Part shown: positions 1 through 8,041 of the stretch, in pieces
Layout of the letters: every line of letters starts with the position of its first letter
Position numbering within the stretch: position 1 is the first letter of the stretch
Origin: Clostridiales bacterium GWD2_32_19
Lineage (GTDB): Bacteria; Bacillota; Clostridia; Lachnospirales; UBA12420
Assembly (NCBI GenBank): GCA_001795385.1
Contig: MGOU01000030.1
Location: 1 to 52,118 of the forward strand
DNA: 52,118 nucleotides
Direction of reading: 5' to 3'
The notes under the pieces: model-generated
Database searches by the model: none
What the model saw: the letters and a program-made list of their open reading frames with translations, nothing else
Told to the model about the DNA's origin: nothing
Program-made: the position numbers and the translations under genes

Positions 1-531
1 TTCAACCTGGGTGCTTCTAAGTGTTCAGATAAAGTTATTAAAAATATAGGAATAGCAAAAAAATATATTAAAAATGTAGGTATTGAAACTCCAATGACTC
101 CTGAGTTTTCCGAAGCTTTTTTTAAGAAAAAGCAAGCGATCTTAGAGACAAAACTCGATTTTATTAATTGTGCAGAATTACATTTAAATGAGAATAACAT
201 AGACAATTATTATGGGGAAAACATGTATATTGCAAGACATGGCTATATATCTCCAATTTGGAGTAGGGAATTAACTCTGAAATTCATGAAAATAGCCGAT
301 GAAGAAAAGTGGGATTTAGTAGTTCATGATTGCTCAAACTATACAAAATTTGCTAGAGATTTAAATTTGAGCAGCAAAGAGGGTAAGTGGTTTGGAGCAA
401 GTCAATATGCCTGTGAGTTTTCAAGGATTCCATACGAAGTATTTTTACCAATATTGCGTGATGACAATTTCAAATTTTTAACTGAAGAAGAATTGCCTGA
501 TGGTTATAAACCAGGAGAGATGATTTTTTAG
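1..531 (+). CDS. Radical-SAM-like protein, C-terminal part (gene enters from the left edge)
   Basis: The reading frame is open from base 1 and runs 176 codons to TAG at 529-531, so the gene begins outside the window and the internal ATG at 94 should not be taken as its start. The visible part has the pattern of the C-terminal half of a radical-SAM family TIM barrel: a segment reading KKYIKNVGIETPMTPEF, then LDFINCAELHLNENN, then WDLVVHDCSNYTKFARDL. In known families comparable segments follow the CxxxCxxC cluster domain. That cluster would lie upstream and cannot be seen, so the family call is recognition of the tail only. Substrate unknown. Confidence 0.5.
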   Translation, partial: FNLGASKCSDKVIKNIGIAKKYIKNVGIETPMTPEFSEAFFKKKQAILETKLDFINCAELHLNENNIDNYYGENMYIARHGYISPIWSRELTLKFMKIADEEKWDLVVHDCSNYTKFARDLNLSSKEGKWFGASQYACEFSRIPYEVFLPILRDDNFKFLTEEELPDGYKPGEMIF

Positions 532-576
532 AGAGTCTTATCATTGCAATATAAATGGAATTTGAGGTGAAATGTT

Positions 577-954
577 ATGGACAAATATACAAAAGAAGAA
601 TTATTGGAAGCGTTACGAGTTGTATCTTCAACTATCAGTAAATGTGAAAAAATACAGCCCAAATTTGAGGAGGGTATCTCTCAGCACACACTCCTTAAGA
701 ACAGGATAAAAGCGATGTATATTTCAAAATTATTGATAACAGGTGAAAATATTATGGACAAATATACAAAAGAAGAATTGTTAGAAGCGATATCACCCGT
801 ATCTTCAGTTATCAGCAAATGTGAAAAAGCACAGCTAAAATTTGTGAAGGGTACCTTTAATCACACCCGCTTTAAGAACATAATAAAAGCAATGTATATT
901 TCAAAATCGTTGATAATAAATGAAGTTAGGAATATGATAGAGGGTCAGGTTTAA
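577..954 (+). CDS. Small conserved hypothetical protein, in-frame fusion of two tandem gene copies
   Basis: A 125-residue protein made of two copies of a domain of about 60 residues. Copy 1 starts MDKYTKEELLEALRVVSS at residue 1 and copy 2 starts MDKYTKEELLEAISPVSS at residue 60. Each continues with ISKCEK, a KF(E/V) stretch and a KAMYISK(L/S)LI tail. Each copy has a Shine-Dalgarno-like GAGGTG or AGGTG a few bases before its ATG (577 and 754). The second ribosome site now lies inside the frame, so the copies probably were separate genes until the first stop codon was lost. Short proteins with this ISKCEK...KNRIKA pattern are familiar in Clostridia but have no function known to me. The second ATG could still be used. 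Confidence 0.65.
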   Translation: MDKYTKEELLEALRVVSSTISKCEKIQPKFEEGISQHTLLKNRIKAMYISKLLITGENIMDKYTKEELLEAISPVSSVISKCEKAQLKFVKGTFNHTRFKNIIKAMYISKSLIINEVRNMIEGQV

Positions 955-1165
955 TTTATTCACTTATCAAGAATAAATTATGATTGAATCGAGTAAAAGC
1001 ACATATAACGGAAGATGCAAATTACGGATGATCATGGTAAACAATTGTAATTCTGGCACAAAGATATTGCAAAACAACGGGCACAGAATTAGCAAACAAA
1101 TTGAATATACCAATATCAATGATGTCAAAGATAATAGCAAAAAAGCCTGTGAATTGATATTTTTA

Positions 1166-1790
1166 TTAAATTAAATATACCTCAAATTCAGAAAGACCAA
1201 TATTATAACCTGCACCTTCAACTAATGTTAGTTTAACCCAACTAAATGTTTTTCTAGGGAAATTTATAATATAAGGAGAACCATTGTTAACTAGGGGACC
1301 AATTCCTATATTGGAACCGTTACTAAAGGTTAAAGTAGCTCTTATAATTTGTTCAGTAAAGTTAGGTCTGTCGTATAAAATAATTCTATTAGCTTCAATG
1401 GGGGTTTGCCATGAAAGTTGTACCCATGCTCCAGCTATTTCTCCAAGAGTAGCCCATTCATTGGAATAGAAGTTAAATAAATCATTTCTATAAGGAAAAC
1501 CAACTATTAGACCATTAATAACATTATTACAATATTGTTGTGTATCGTTATTTTGAGAAGATGCAGTTACTGTTGCGTTATATGATAAACTTGACATAGT
1601 TTTGCACCAGAAGACTTCATCACTTTTGATAAATTTAGTAAAAGTTGAAACATGGTTATCATAAATAACAAAGGCGTGTGCCTTGTAGTAACCATAACTA
1701 ATTTTACATCACTACCATTATTTACTGCTCATCTTATTACTCCAGCACAACATATAGTTTCATCATCTTCATGTGGAGAAAAAAATCATT
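1166..1790 (-). pseudogene. PIG-L deacetylase / galactose-binding-like domain fusion, internally deleted
   Basis: Minus strand. The clean part (1597 down to 1166) encodes 143 residues of a jelly-roll galactose-binding-like domain: SYNATVTASSQN, EWATLGEIAGAWVQLSW, NRIILYDRPN and a final GLSEFEVYLI. The same frame stays open upstream of its ATG (AHAFVIYDNHVSTF then FIKSDEVFW), which resembles the end of a PIG-L (LmbE) deacetylase domain. Further upstream, at about 1786-1680 in another frame, lies the PIG-L N-terminal zinc motif FSPHEDDETICCAGVI, then an in-frame TGA, then AVNNGSDVKLVMVTT. The N- and C-terminal ends of one fusion protein therefore survive while most of the catalytic domain is missing. 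No convincing ribosome site precedes the ATG at 1597, so the remaining domain may not be translated. Confidence 0.7.
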
Positions 1791-1971
1791 ATATCATTCA
1801 TTTAAGTTCACTCCTATATTTTTATAGATTTTTTATAGAACCTATTAAGTATTGGTTTATATTATATACAACTACCTAGGTTATGTTACTACTCTACATA
1901 AATAATAAAGATAGGATAACATGAAAAAATATAAAAATACACCTTATAAAAGTGGCACAATTAACTTATCT

Positions 1972-2011
1972 AATAATAAAAAGAAAGCACTAGTGCTTTC
2001 TTTTTATTATT
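1972..2011. terminator. Perfect palindromic terminator after the LysM gene
   Basis: A 40-base perfect palindrome (20 + 20) centred on CACTAGTG, with A-rich and T-rich flanks that give a U-run on either strand. It includes the stop codon of the minus-strand LysM gene at 2007-2009. It would end that transcript and could also act on plus-strand transcripts. Confidence 0.8.
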
Positions 2012-2558
2012 GTGTTCCCATTCCAGGTATACATATTCTTTGGCCAACTACTAATCTATTAGGGCTTAGGTATGGGTTTACTCTTAAGATTTCAGAAATA
2101 GAAGTAGCATATCTATCTGCTATTTCTGAAAGTGTATCACCTGGATTTACAATGTATGCTACCGTAGTGTGAGGACATGGACCCGGAACTGGGCCAGGAC
2201 CTGGACGGGTTGAACCTGGAATACATATGATCATACCAGCATATAGTTGATTTGGTCGTAACCCGGGGTTAGCTATTCTTATTTCAGTTACAGTTACATT
2301 AAAAGATCTTGCTATTTTATTTAAAGTATCGCCTGCTTTGACTCTATAACGATCTCTTGGCCTACATGGAGGAACAGAAGCTCCTATTCTAGGAATACAA
2401 ATCGTTTCCCCAACGCGAAGGCGAGAATAGTAATTCAAATTAGGATTTACAGCTAATATTTGTCGAACGGTAACATTAAATTTGCGAGCAATACGAATTA
2501 GATTATCATTTTGTTGAATTGTATACTGAAAAGCATTTCTAGGACATTCTCTTGGCAT
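2007..2558 (-). CDS. Triple LysM-domain protein
   Basis: 183 residues with three LysM peptidoglycan/chitin-binding domains at about 10-56, 70-113 and 133-178. Each has the D(N/T)L..IA...(N/T) start, an NP.L centre and a (V/A)G..ICIP end. A Pro/Gly linker (RPGPGPVPGPCP) separates domains 2 and 3. There is no signal peptide, membrane segment or catalytic domain, as in many small clostridial LysM proteins that bind cell wall or the spore surface. The ATG at 2558 is preceded by GAGGTG at good spacing. The gene stands alone, with a strong palindromic terminator at its 3' end. Coat or wall location is an inference from the family. Confidence 0.85.
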   Translation of the reverse strand: MPRECPRNAFQYTIQQNDNLIRIARKFNVTVRQILAVNPNLNYYSRLRVGETICIPRIGASVPPCRPRDRYRVKAGDTLNKIARSFNVTVTEIRIANPGLRPNQLYAGMIICIPGSTRPGPGPVPGPCPHTTVAYIVNPGDTLSEIADRYATSISEILRVNPYLSPNRLVVGQRICIPGMGTQ

Positions 2559-2682
2559 TTATTTCACCTCACTTCTTATTGTATAATTTATATTATGATT
2601 TTAAATTTTCGAAGTGCATGTCTTATAAAAATGTGTTAAGCTATTGTTTGCATTGGCATAAGAAAAAATATAAGTTCTTTTG

Positions 2683-2711
2683 TTGCAAAAACTAGATAAA
2701 AATGGTATAGT
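2683..2711 (+). promoter_or_regulatory. Putative sigma-A promoter for the DUF1456 gene
   Basis: TTGCAA at 2683-2688, a 17-base spacer, TATAGT at 2706-2711, about 40 bases before the start codon at 2753. Confidence 0.5.
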
Positions 2712-2752
2712 GAAAAATATAAAGTGAGACAAGTGAAGAGAGGAGAGTGAAT

Positions 2753-3277
2753 ATGAATAACATTGATAGATTAATTAGATTAAGATATGCATTAGATATA
2801 AGAGATACAGATGTTGTAGAGATGTTTAAACTTGGAGGTACCCTAATAACAAAAGAAGAAGTAAAGGAAATATTTGCAAGAGGGAAAGATTCTTATGATG
2901 ATGAAGATAGTGATTTTGATATGATAGATAAAGATATATTTAGTAGTAATAAGTTTGATTCATTTTTAAACGGATTAATTATATTTAAACGTGGAAAGCA
3001 AGATTTGAGTAAAGAAGAAGTTGAAAGACCTAAAGTACCATTGAAGGATCATGAAGGTATGAATAACATCATGCTTAAAAAAGTAAAAATTGCGTTGTCA
3101 CTTACGAGTGATGATATAATCGACATATTAGAAGAAGTAGGAATTATCTTGACGAAAGGCGAATTAGGAGCAATATTTAGGAAAGAAGGACACAAAAATT
3201 ATAAAGAATGTGGAGATAAATATGCTAGAAATTTCTTGAAGGGATTGGCTTTGAGATATAGGAGGAATAATTTATGA
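2753..3277 (+). CDS. DUF1456 family protein (YehS-like)
   Basis: 174 residues from ATG 2753, which sits behind AGGAGA; an in-frame GTG at 2747 overlaps that ribosome site and is less likely. The protein is two copies of the DUF1456 repeat. Repeat 1 reads RLIRLRYALDIRDTD, EMFKLGG, ITKEEVKEIF and FLNGLIIFKRGK. Repeat 2 (about 105-174) reads KKVKIALSLTSDD, IILTKGELGAIFRKEGHKNY and FLKGLALRYR. E. coli YehS has the same two-repeat build and a similar length. Function is unknown. It is followed after 45 bases by the Nudix-methyltransferase gene, so the two are probably cotranscribed. Confidence 0.85.
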   Translation: MNNIDRLIRLRYALDIRDTDVVEMFKLGGTLITKEEVKEIFARGKDSYDDEDSDFDMIDKDIFSSNKFDSFLNGLIIFKRGKQDLSKEEVERPKVPLKDHEGMNNIMLKKVKIALSLTSDDIIDILEEVGIILTKGELGAIFRKEGHKNYKECGDKYARNFLKGLALRYRRNNL

Positions 3278-3322
3278 TGCCAAAGGTTAAGTTTGAGATT
3301 AAAAAGGAATGGAGGCTATAAC

Positions 3323-4603
3323 ATGAGTGAAGAATTAGATATATACGAATGGCAAGGTAATGATTTAATGCATATTGGTGTAATGGATAAAAGAGAAGCT
3401 GAACTTAAAGGCATATGGCATAAGATATCGAGAGTATATCCTATTAAAAAGATAAATGGTGAGTACTATGTTATTCTTCAAAGAAGAAGCAAACATAAAA
3501 AGATAGGTGCATTGAATTTTTCTATTGCTGTTAGTGAACATGTAAAAGCTGGGGAAAGTGATGTAGATGCATGTATTAGAGGGATTACGGAAGAGTTCGG
3601 TATAAATGTAGAAAAAGATAAACTAGAAAAAGCTTATAATATAAAATTTATGTTTGATAAAGGAGATATAAAAGAGAGAACTTATTGTACAACATATGTT
3701 TTAGAATTCGATAATGATTTAAAAGATTTAACTCTTGAAAAAAGCGAAGTAGAAGGTGCATATATTGCTTCAATAAAAGACCTAAATGATATGTTTGAAA
3801 AGAGGATAGATAATGTTGAAGTAAGGGGATTAAGTCTAAATGAAGATGAAACAGAGTATATAAATGATATAACAACTATAAACATAAACAGTTTTGTTGA
3901 TTTTAACTTTTATAAGGAAGATTTCTCTAAATTGAAACTATATATTGATAAGATACATATATATGACAAAGATAGGCAGATGCAATGTTGGGAAAATGTC
4001 GCTGATGATGTAAGATTTTATCAAGAAATAGATGAAGAATTATTTAAAAAATATATAAGCAAGGATGATAAAGTTCTGGATTTTGGATGTGGATATGGTA
4101 GAACACTGTCTAAGCTAAAAGAAATTGGATATAAGAACCTCGAAGGAATAGATTTCTCAAAGAAAATGATTGAACGTGCAGAGAGAGAAACGAAAGATAT
4201 AAAATACATAGTATGGGACTCTGAGAGTAAGCTGAATAAAAATTGTTATGATGTAATTATTTTAATTTTTGTATTTGCATCTGTATACACTGATGAAGAG
4301 CAAGATAAAATATTAGTAGAGTTAAAAAGTGCCTTAAAACCGGATGGAATAATATTTATGTGTGATGCTCTTTTAGGAGAAGATGAAAGAAATATTGCAA
4401 GATATAAAGAATTTTTTGATAAATATGGTGTATATGGTACTTTTGAAACTGATAATGGGATGATAGCAAGACATTTAGATTACACGCGTCTTGAAGAAAT
4501 CAAGAACAGATTTGAAAATATAAATTACAAAGAGCAAGTAATAAAAACCCAAAATGGAAATTCGGTGAGAAGTTTTACATTTATAGGTAGGAATAAAAAA
4601 TAA
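3323..4603 (+). CDS. Nudix domain fused to a class I SAM methyltransferase
   Basis: 426 residues from ATG 3323 (GGAGG upstream). An alternative upstream start in the same frame at 3293 lacks a ribosome site. Residues 1-170 form a Nudix domain of the isopentenyl-diphosphate-isomerase-like type (IWHKISRVYPI, QRRSKHKK, then the box at 72-94). The box is degenerate: the first Gly is Glu72 and the RE pair is R86-G87, while E78, E90-E91 and G93 are kept. Residues about 235-425 are a Rossmann methyltransferase with motif I VLDFGCGYGRTL near residue 251 and a later CYDVIILIFVFASV strand. The substrate is unknown. The two activities may act in sequence on one small molecule, or the Nudix part may have become a binding domain. 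Confidence 0.8.
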   Translation: MSEELDIYEWQGNDLMHIGVMDKREAELKGIWHKISRVYPIKKINGEYYVILQRRSKHKKIGALNFSIAVSEHVKAGESDVDACIRGITEEFGINVEKDKLEKAYNIKFMFDKGDIKERTYCTTYVLEFDNDLKDLTLEKSEVEGAYIASIKDLNDMFEKRIDNVEVRGLSLNEDETEYINDITTININSFVDFNFYKEDFSKLKLYIDKIHIYDKDRQMQCWENVADDVRFYQEIDEELFKKYISKDDKVLDFGCGYGRTLSKLKEIGYKNLEGIDFSKKMIERAERETKDIKYIVWDSESKLNKNCYDVIILIFVFASVYTDEEQDKILVELKSALKPDGIIFMCDALLGEDERNIARYKEFFDKYGVYGTFETDNGMIARHLDYTRLEEIKNRFENINYKEQVIKTQNGNSVRSFTFIGRNKK

Positions 4604-4606
4604 ATT

Positions 4607-4770
4607 AATCTCTTTGGGTTTAATTACCCGTCGGCTTGCCGCGTTCTTGTCATTGCGAGGAGGTTCTTTCGACGAAGTAATCTCGTTTTTGAAAGATGAG
4701 ATTGCTTCGCAAAAAACGCTCGCAATGACAACATGATACCCCGTCGGCTTGCCACGGGGAGATTCATTAA
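4607..4770. repeat. Dispersed palindromic repeat, copy 1
   Basis: 164 bases starting directly after the preceding stop codon. The outer arms are CCCGTCGGCTTGCCGCG and CCCCGTCGGCTTGCCACGGGG. The inner arms are GTCATTGCGAGG / CTCGCAATGAC and GAAGTAATCTCG / GAGATTGCTTCG. The ends are AATCTC... and ...GAGATT. It is about 95% identical to copy 2 at 10694 and related to copies at 21145 and 29255. It encodes nothing convincing and looks like a non-autonomous palindromic element. Confidence 0.85.
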
Positions 4771-4817
4771 TATATTAGATTATAAAGGGTAAGGAAATTT
4801 GTAAATTGGGGGTTGCT

Positions 4818-5705
4818 ATGAAATTTTATGTTTCAAAATACTGTGGATTCTGTTTTGGCGTGTCTTTGGCCGTGAAAGCAGCTTATGATAATTTGGGTGG
4901 TAGCAAAAAATTATTAATGTATGGAGATGTGGTACATAATCATGTTGTAATTCAAGATTTGGAATCCGCTGGTGCAAAGGTTATTGATGATATTAGTGAA
5001 ATTGATGAGTATGACAGTGCAAAAGTGCTGATTCGAGCTCACGGTGTATCAAGGAAAGAAATTTTTGATTTGCGGAGAAAAAATATAGAAGTGATTGATA
5101 AAACATGTCCGAAGGTTAAAAAAGTACATGACATTGTTGAGGCTGCATCAGAAAAGGGTCTTGATATTCTAATAGTTGGAAATTCAAATCATCCAGAAAT
5201 AGTCGGAATTGTCGGCTGGAGCAGTACAAAGGTTGTTGTTATTAAAGATTTAGAGGATGCAAAAGATAAAATTCCTGCTACGAAGTTTAGTGAAAATGGT
5301 GTATGTATAGTTGTGCAGACAACCTTTAACTCTAAAAATCTGGAAGGAATATACGAATATTGCAATCAACATATACCGAATATTGAATTTCACAACACAA
5401 TATGTAATGCTACAGCCAATAGACAGGACGAAATAAGGGAATTGGCGCAGAAGGTAGAGTTTGTTATTATTGTGGGTGGCAAAACAAGCTCAAATTCTAT
5501 TAAATTATATGAAATAGCATCCGATTACTGCAATTATACTCAGCATATTGAAACAGAAGATGAGATAGATTTTTCTATTGTCGATAAGGTTTCTTCTATT
5601 ACTCTTAGTAGTGGTTCTTCTACACCAGACAGCAGTATCAATGCTACGGTTGCGGCCATTCAGGAATATTGTAAGAAAAATAATGTTTCAGTAGAAATGA
5701 TGTAA
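4818..5705 (+). CDS. ispH: 4-hydroxy-3-methylbut-2-enyl diphosphate reductase (IspH/LytB)
   Basis: 295 residues. This is the last enzyme of the MEP isoprenoid pathway; it reduces HMBPP to IPP and DMAPP with a 4Fe-4S cluster. The three cluster cysteines are visible: C12 (CGFCFGV), C97 (DKTCPKV) and C196 (NTICNAT). Also present are H40 (VVHN), H75 (RAHGVS), the catalytic Glu in NHPEI (E127) and the C-terminal GSSTPD loop at 266-271. Start: ATG 4818 follows a GGGGG ribosome site at 5 bases; the TTG at 4806 in the same frame overlaps that site and is rejected. There is no RpsA-type fusion, unlike some clostridial IspH. The gene is followed by its own terminator. Confidence 0.95.
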   Translation: MKFYVSKYCGFCFGVSLAVKAAYDNLGGSKKLLMYGDVVHNHVVIQDLESAGAKVIDDISEIDEYDSAKVLIRAHGVSRKEIFDLRRKNIEVIDKTCPKVKKVHDIVEAASEKGLDILIVGNSNHPEIVGIVGWSSTKVVVIKDLEDAKDKIPATKFSENGVCIVVQTTFNSKNLEGIYEYCNQHIPNIEFHNTICNATANRQDEIRELAQKVEFVIIVGGKTSSNSIKLYEIASDYCNYTQHIETEDEIDFSIVDKVSSITLSSGSSTPDSSINATVAAIQEYCKKNNVSVEMM

Positions 5706-5756
5706 TAAGAAATGTTATAGTAAAATAGTTGAATTTCTGGATAAATAAATAAAGAA

Positions 5757-5795
5757 TACATTTCCTCATTAAAATGTTGAGAAAAGTATTTTTTT
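5757..5795 (+). terminator. Rho-independent terminator after ispH
   Basis: Imperfect hairpin TACATTTCCTCA / TGAGAAAAGTA with a 6-7 base U-run directly after it. Confidence 0.6.
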
Positions 5796-5882
5796 ATGTT
5801 AAAATATCGTTAAGCGAGAGTAAAAGTAAGTTTGTTTTAGTGTCAAATGTGAAAAAATATTATATTATTGGGGGGAAAGATT

Positions 5883-6299
5883 ATGGGAATTACATTAGTT
5901 CCGGCTGTAAGAGCCTTTATATTAAACAAAGGTAAAATTTTAATAATAAGAGAATCTTCAGACTATAAAGGTGGTATAAATGCTGGAAAATATGATGTTG
6001 TAGGTGGTAATATAGAGGTAGGAGAAAAATTAAATGAGAGTTTTAAAAGAGAAGTAATGGAAGAGACAGGATTGACTATTGAAATAGGAAAACCATTTTA
6101 TGTAGGAGAATGGAACACAATTATTAATGATAAAGAAATGAAAATAGTAGGAATGTTTTTTGAATGCTTTACAAATGAAGATGAAGTTAAGCTGAGTAAA
6201 AATCATGATAAATATGCATGGATTGATCCTAAAGACTATGTAAATTATGAATTAATATGTGAAATACGATTAGCATTTGAGCAATACCTATACAGATAA
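5883..6299 (+). CDS. Nudix hydrolase
   Basis: 138 residues from ATG 5883, with GGGGGG six bases upstream. It is a single Nudix domain with a complete box at residues 42-64: G42, E48, R56-E57, E60-E61 and G63. These residues bind the metal and place the catalytic water. Such proteins hydrolyse a nucleoside diphosphate linked to another group (dNTPs, damaged nucleotides, sugar nucleotides). The sequence does not show which substrate. It is first of three consecutive Nudix genes (the third is broken), with 53 bases to the next, so the first two are likely one transcript. Confidence 0.85.
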   Translation: MGITLVPAVRAFILNKGKILIIRESSDYKGGINAGKYDVVGGNIEVGEKLNESFKREVMEETGLTIEIGKPFYVGEWNTIINDKEMKIVGMFFECFTNEDEVKLSKNHDKYAWIDPKDYVNYELICEIRLAFEQYLYR

Positions 6300-6352
6300 G
6301 AAAGATAAGTAAAAGTAGGGATTTGTATCTTCAAGGAAGAGAGGTGTTGCTT

Positions 6353-6799
6353 ATGAGAAGAAGAGCTCAAGGTATAATAATACGTAATAACATGGCATTG
6401 TTTGGATATGGCAAAAGTAATAATGAATTTAAACACGCTTTTATAGGTGGAGGGATAGAAGGACAAGAAGAACCAGAAGAAGCATTAATTCGAGAGCTAA
6501 GAGAAGAGACTAATATTGAAGGGAAAATAATATTTAAATTTAAAAATGAAATAAAAGAAGAAAGGTATACCTTTTTAGTTGATATTGGGGACCAACAATG
6601 TATTCTAGGATTTGATCCAGAAGAGGTTAGCTTACCTGATGAGGAAAAGTCTTTACAACAACTTATTTGGATACCATTGAAGGAAAAAGATAGATTCACT
6701 TCTATTGATATGAGTTATTTTAAATTATTACTCGAGGAATGCAAAGGAATAAATTATTATCCAGACTGGTTATCTGAATTGAAAGAATTAGTTACATAA
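6353..6799 (+). CDS. Nudix hydrolase
   Basis: 148 residues from ATG 6353, behind GAGAGGTG. An in-frame TTG at 6323 has no ribosome site and is rejected. The Nudix box spans about residues 33-55 (G33, E39, R47-E48, E51-E52), with Asn at 54 in place of the last Gly, a common tolerated change. The N-terminus MRRRAQGIII and the acidic C-terminal half suggest a nucleotide pyrophosphohydrolase of unknown specificity. It lies between the Nudix gene at 5883 and the broken Nudix gene at 7025. Confidence 0.85.
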   Translation: MRRRAQGIIIRNNMALFGYGKSNNEFKHAFIGGGIEGQEEPEEALIRELREETNIEGKIIFKFKNEIKEERYTFLVDIGDQQCILGFDPEEVSLPDEEKSLQQLIWIPLKEKDRFTSIDMSYFKLLLEECKGINYYPDWLSELKELVT

Positions 6800-6887
6800 T
6801 TTATAACAAATAGCAGAATAAAATTGGCTGTAATAATTATCTGTATAGTTAGATGTATAAAGCAATCTTGTGTTTTGTATTAGAATG

Positions 6888-6941
6888 TGCTTTACCAATT
6901 GGATAACTAACAGTTGAAGTTGTTATCCAATTGGTAAAGCA
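6888..6941. repeat. Long perfect hairpin without U-run
   Basis: A 20-bp perfect inverted repeat (6888-6907 with 6922-6941, arms starting TGCTTTACCAATTGG) around a 14-base loop. No T-run follows on either strand, so it is not a standard intrinsic terminator. It lies between the second and the broken third Nudix gene. Confidence 0.75.
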
Positions 6942-7024
6942 TATCAAACAAATCTGAAAGGGATAGTGTAGTATTTAGTACTATAAATATTTTACACTAC
7001 CAACTAATTAAGGGAGATAAAACT

Positions 7025-7236
7025 ATGATAAAAGTGGTAGCTGGAGTAATATTAAAGGACGATAAAGTTTTATTAGCACAGAGGAAGCAAGGAAGATATA
7101 TGGAATAAAAATGGAAATTTCCAGGCGGTAAGGTAGAAAAAATGGAAGTGATGAAGAAGCATTAACTAGAGAATTGAAGGAAGAACTTAATATTGATGTT
7201 GAAGTAGAAGCTTTTATTGCAGAAAAAGATTATTGA
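7025..7236 (+). pseudogene. Broken Nudix (MutT-like) gene
   Basis: ATG 7025 has a ribosome site (AGGGAGA). The frame reads MIKVVAGVILKDDKVLLAQR then KQGRYME and meets TAA at 7106-7108. Past the stop the same frame gives KWKFPGGKVEK. A frame change at about 7137 is then needed to read ESDEEALTRELKEELNID, the rest of the Nudix box, and the gene stops early at 7234-7236. An intact member would be about 130 residues. It therefore has a nonsense codon, a frameshift in an A-run and a missing C-terminal third. The family resembles the MutT/8-oxo-dGTPase and CTP pyrophosphohydrolase group. Confidence 0.85.
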
Positions 7237-7254
7237 TAATTTGGAGGTGATGCT

Positions 7255-7932
7255 ATGTCAGACATATTTATAAACGATTGGAAAGATATAGTAGGCGAAG
7301 AGTTTGAAAAGGAGTATTATAAAAAAATACAAGAATTTTTAGAGAAAGAAAATAATTCAAGTATTGTATATCCAAATAGGGATGATATATTTAACGCCCT
7401 TCACTTTACAGGCTATGAGGATGTTAAGGTAGTTATAATAGGACAAGACCCATATCATGGACTGGGGGAGGCACACGGGTTGTGTTTTTCAGTAAAAGAA
7501 GGAATAAAAATACCACCATCGCTGAGAAATATATATAAGGAATTAAATTCGGATTTAGGTTGTTATAAGCCAAATAACGGATATCTGAAAAAGTGGGCGG
7601 ATCAAGGTGTATTACTCCTAAATGCGGTTCTGACAGTACGAGCTAATGAAGCAGCATCACACAGCAAAATAGGATGGCAGATATTTACGGATACGATAAT
7701 AGAGAAGTTAAATAATAGAGAAGACCCTATAGTATTTATATTATGGGGGAATTATGCAATTGGCAAGAAATCATTAATAACTAACAAAACACACTTTATA
7801 ATAGAATCAGTACATCCAAGTCCGCTTTCGGCAAGCAGAGGTTTTTTTGGAACAAAGCCATTTTCTAAGACAAACGACTTTTTAAAATCAGTTAATAAAG
7901 AACCGATAGATTGGCAAATAGATAATTTATAA
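7255..7932 (+). CDS. ung: Uracil-DNA glycosylase, family 1
   Basis: 225 residues, the usual length. It removes uracil from DNA to start base excision repair. The water-activating motif GQDPYH is at 63-68, and the DNA-intercalation/catalytic-His motif [13 protein letters not shown] starts at H187. [10 protein letters not shown], the uracil-pocket strand, is also clear. ATG 7255 follows GGAGGTGATGCT. It starts 19 bases after the broken Nudix gene, so the two nucleotide-sanitation genes were probably cotranscribed. It ends in a hairpin terminator. Confidence 0.96.
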   Translation: MSDIFINDWKDIVGEEFEKEYYKKIQEFLEKENNSSIVYPNRDDIFNALHFTGYEDVKVVIIGQDPYHGLGEAHGLCFSVKEGIKIPPSLRNIYKELNSDLGCYKPNNGYLKKWADQGVLLLNAVLTVRANEAASHSKIGWQIFTDTIIEKLNNREDPIVFILWGNYAIGKKSLITNKTHFIIESVHPSPLSASRGFFGTKPFSKTNDFLKSVNKEPIDWQIDNL

Positions 7933-7943
7933 AGTAATTAAAT

Positions 7944-7985
7944 AAAAAATAGATTCAGCTATGATTCATGCTAAACCTATTTTTT
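7944..7985 (+). terminator. Terminator after ung
   Basis: AAAAAATAG (7944-7952) pairs with CTATTTTTT (7977-7985), with an inner AGC/GCT pairing; it ends in a T-run. Confidence 0.6.
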
Positions 7986-7997
7986 AAAGTTCAATAC

Positions 7998-8029
7998 AAA
8001 AAACTGTGTTTTCATTGTTATAACAGTTT
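7998..8029 (-). terminator. Terminator for the Asn-rich peptide gene
   Basis: Read on the minus strand, AAACTGT (8029-8023) pairs with ACAGTTT (8007-8001) and runs straight into a T6 tract (8003-7998). It lies 13 bases beyond the stop codon of the 45-residue ORF. Confidence 0.6.
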
Positions 8030-8041
8030 GATTTAATTATG

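Noticed and set aside
980-1174. 64-codon plus-strand ORF (MIESSKSTYNGRC...)
   Set aside because: It has no ribosome site, and the residues do not look like a conserved protein. Another frame contains a short stretch (TTGTELANKLNIPISMMSKI) that recalls a decayed gene, but it is too short to name. The 955-1165 gap is probably degenerate DNA.
1652-2172. Plus-strand ORFs at 1652-1879 and 1921-2172
   Set aside because: The first is antisense to the PIG-L remnant, the second to the LysM gene and its terminator; neither has a ribosome site.
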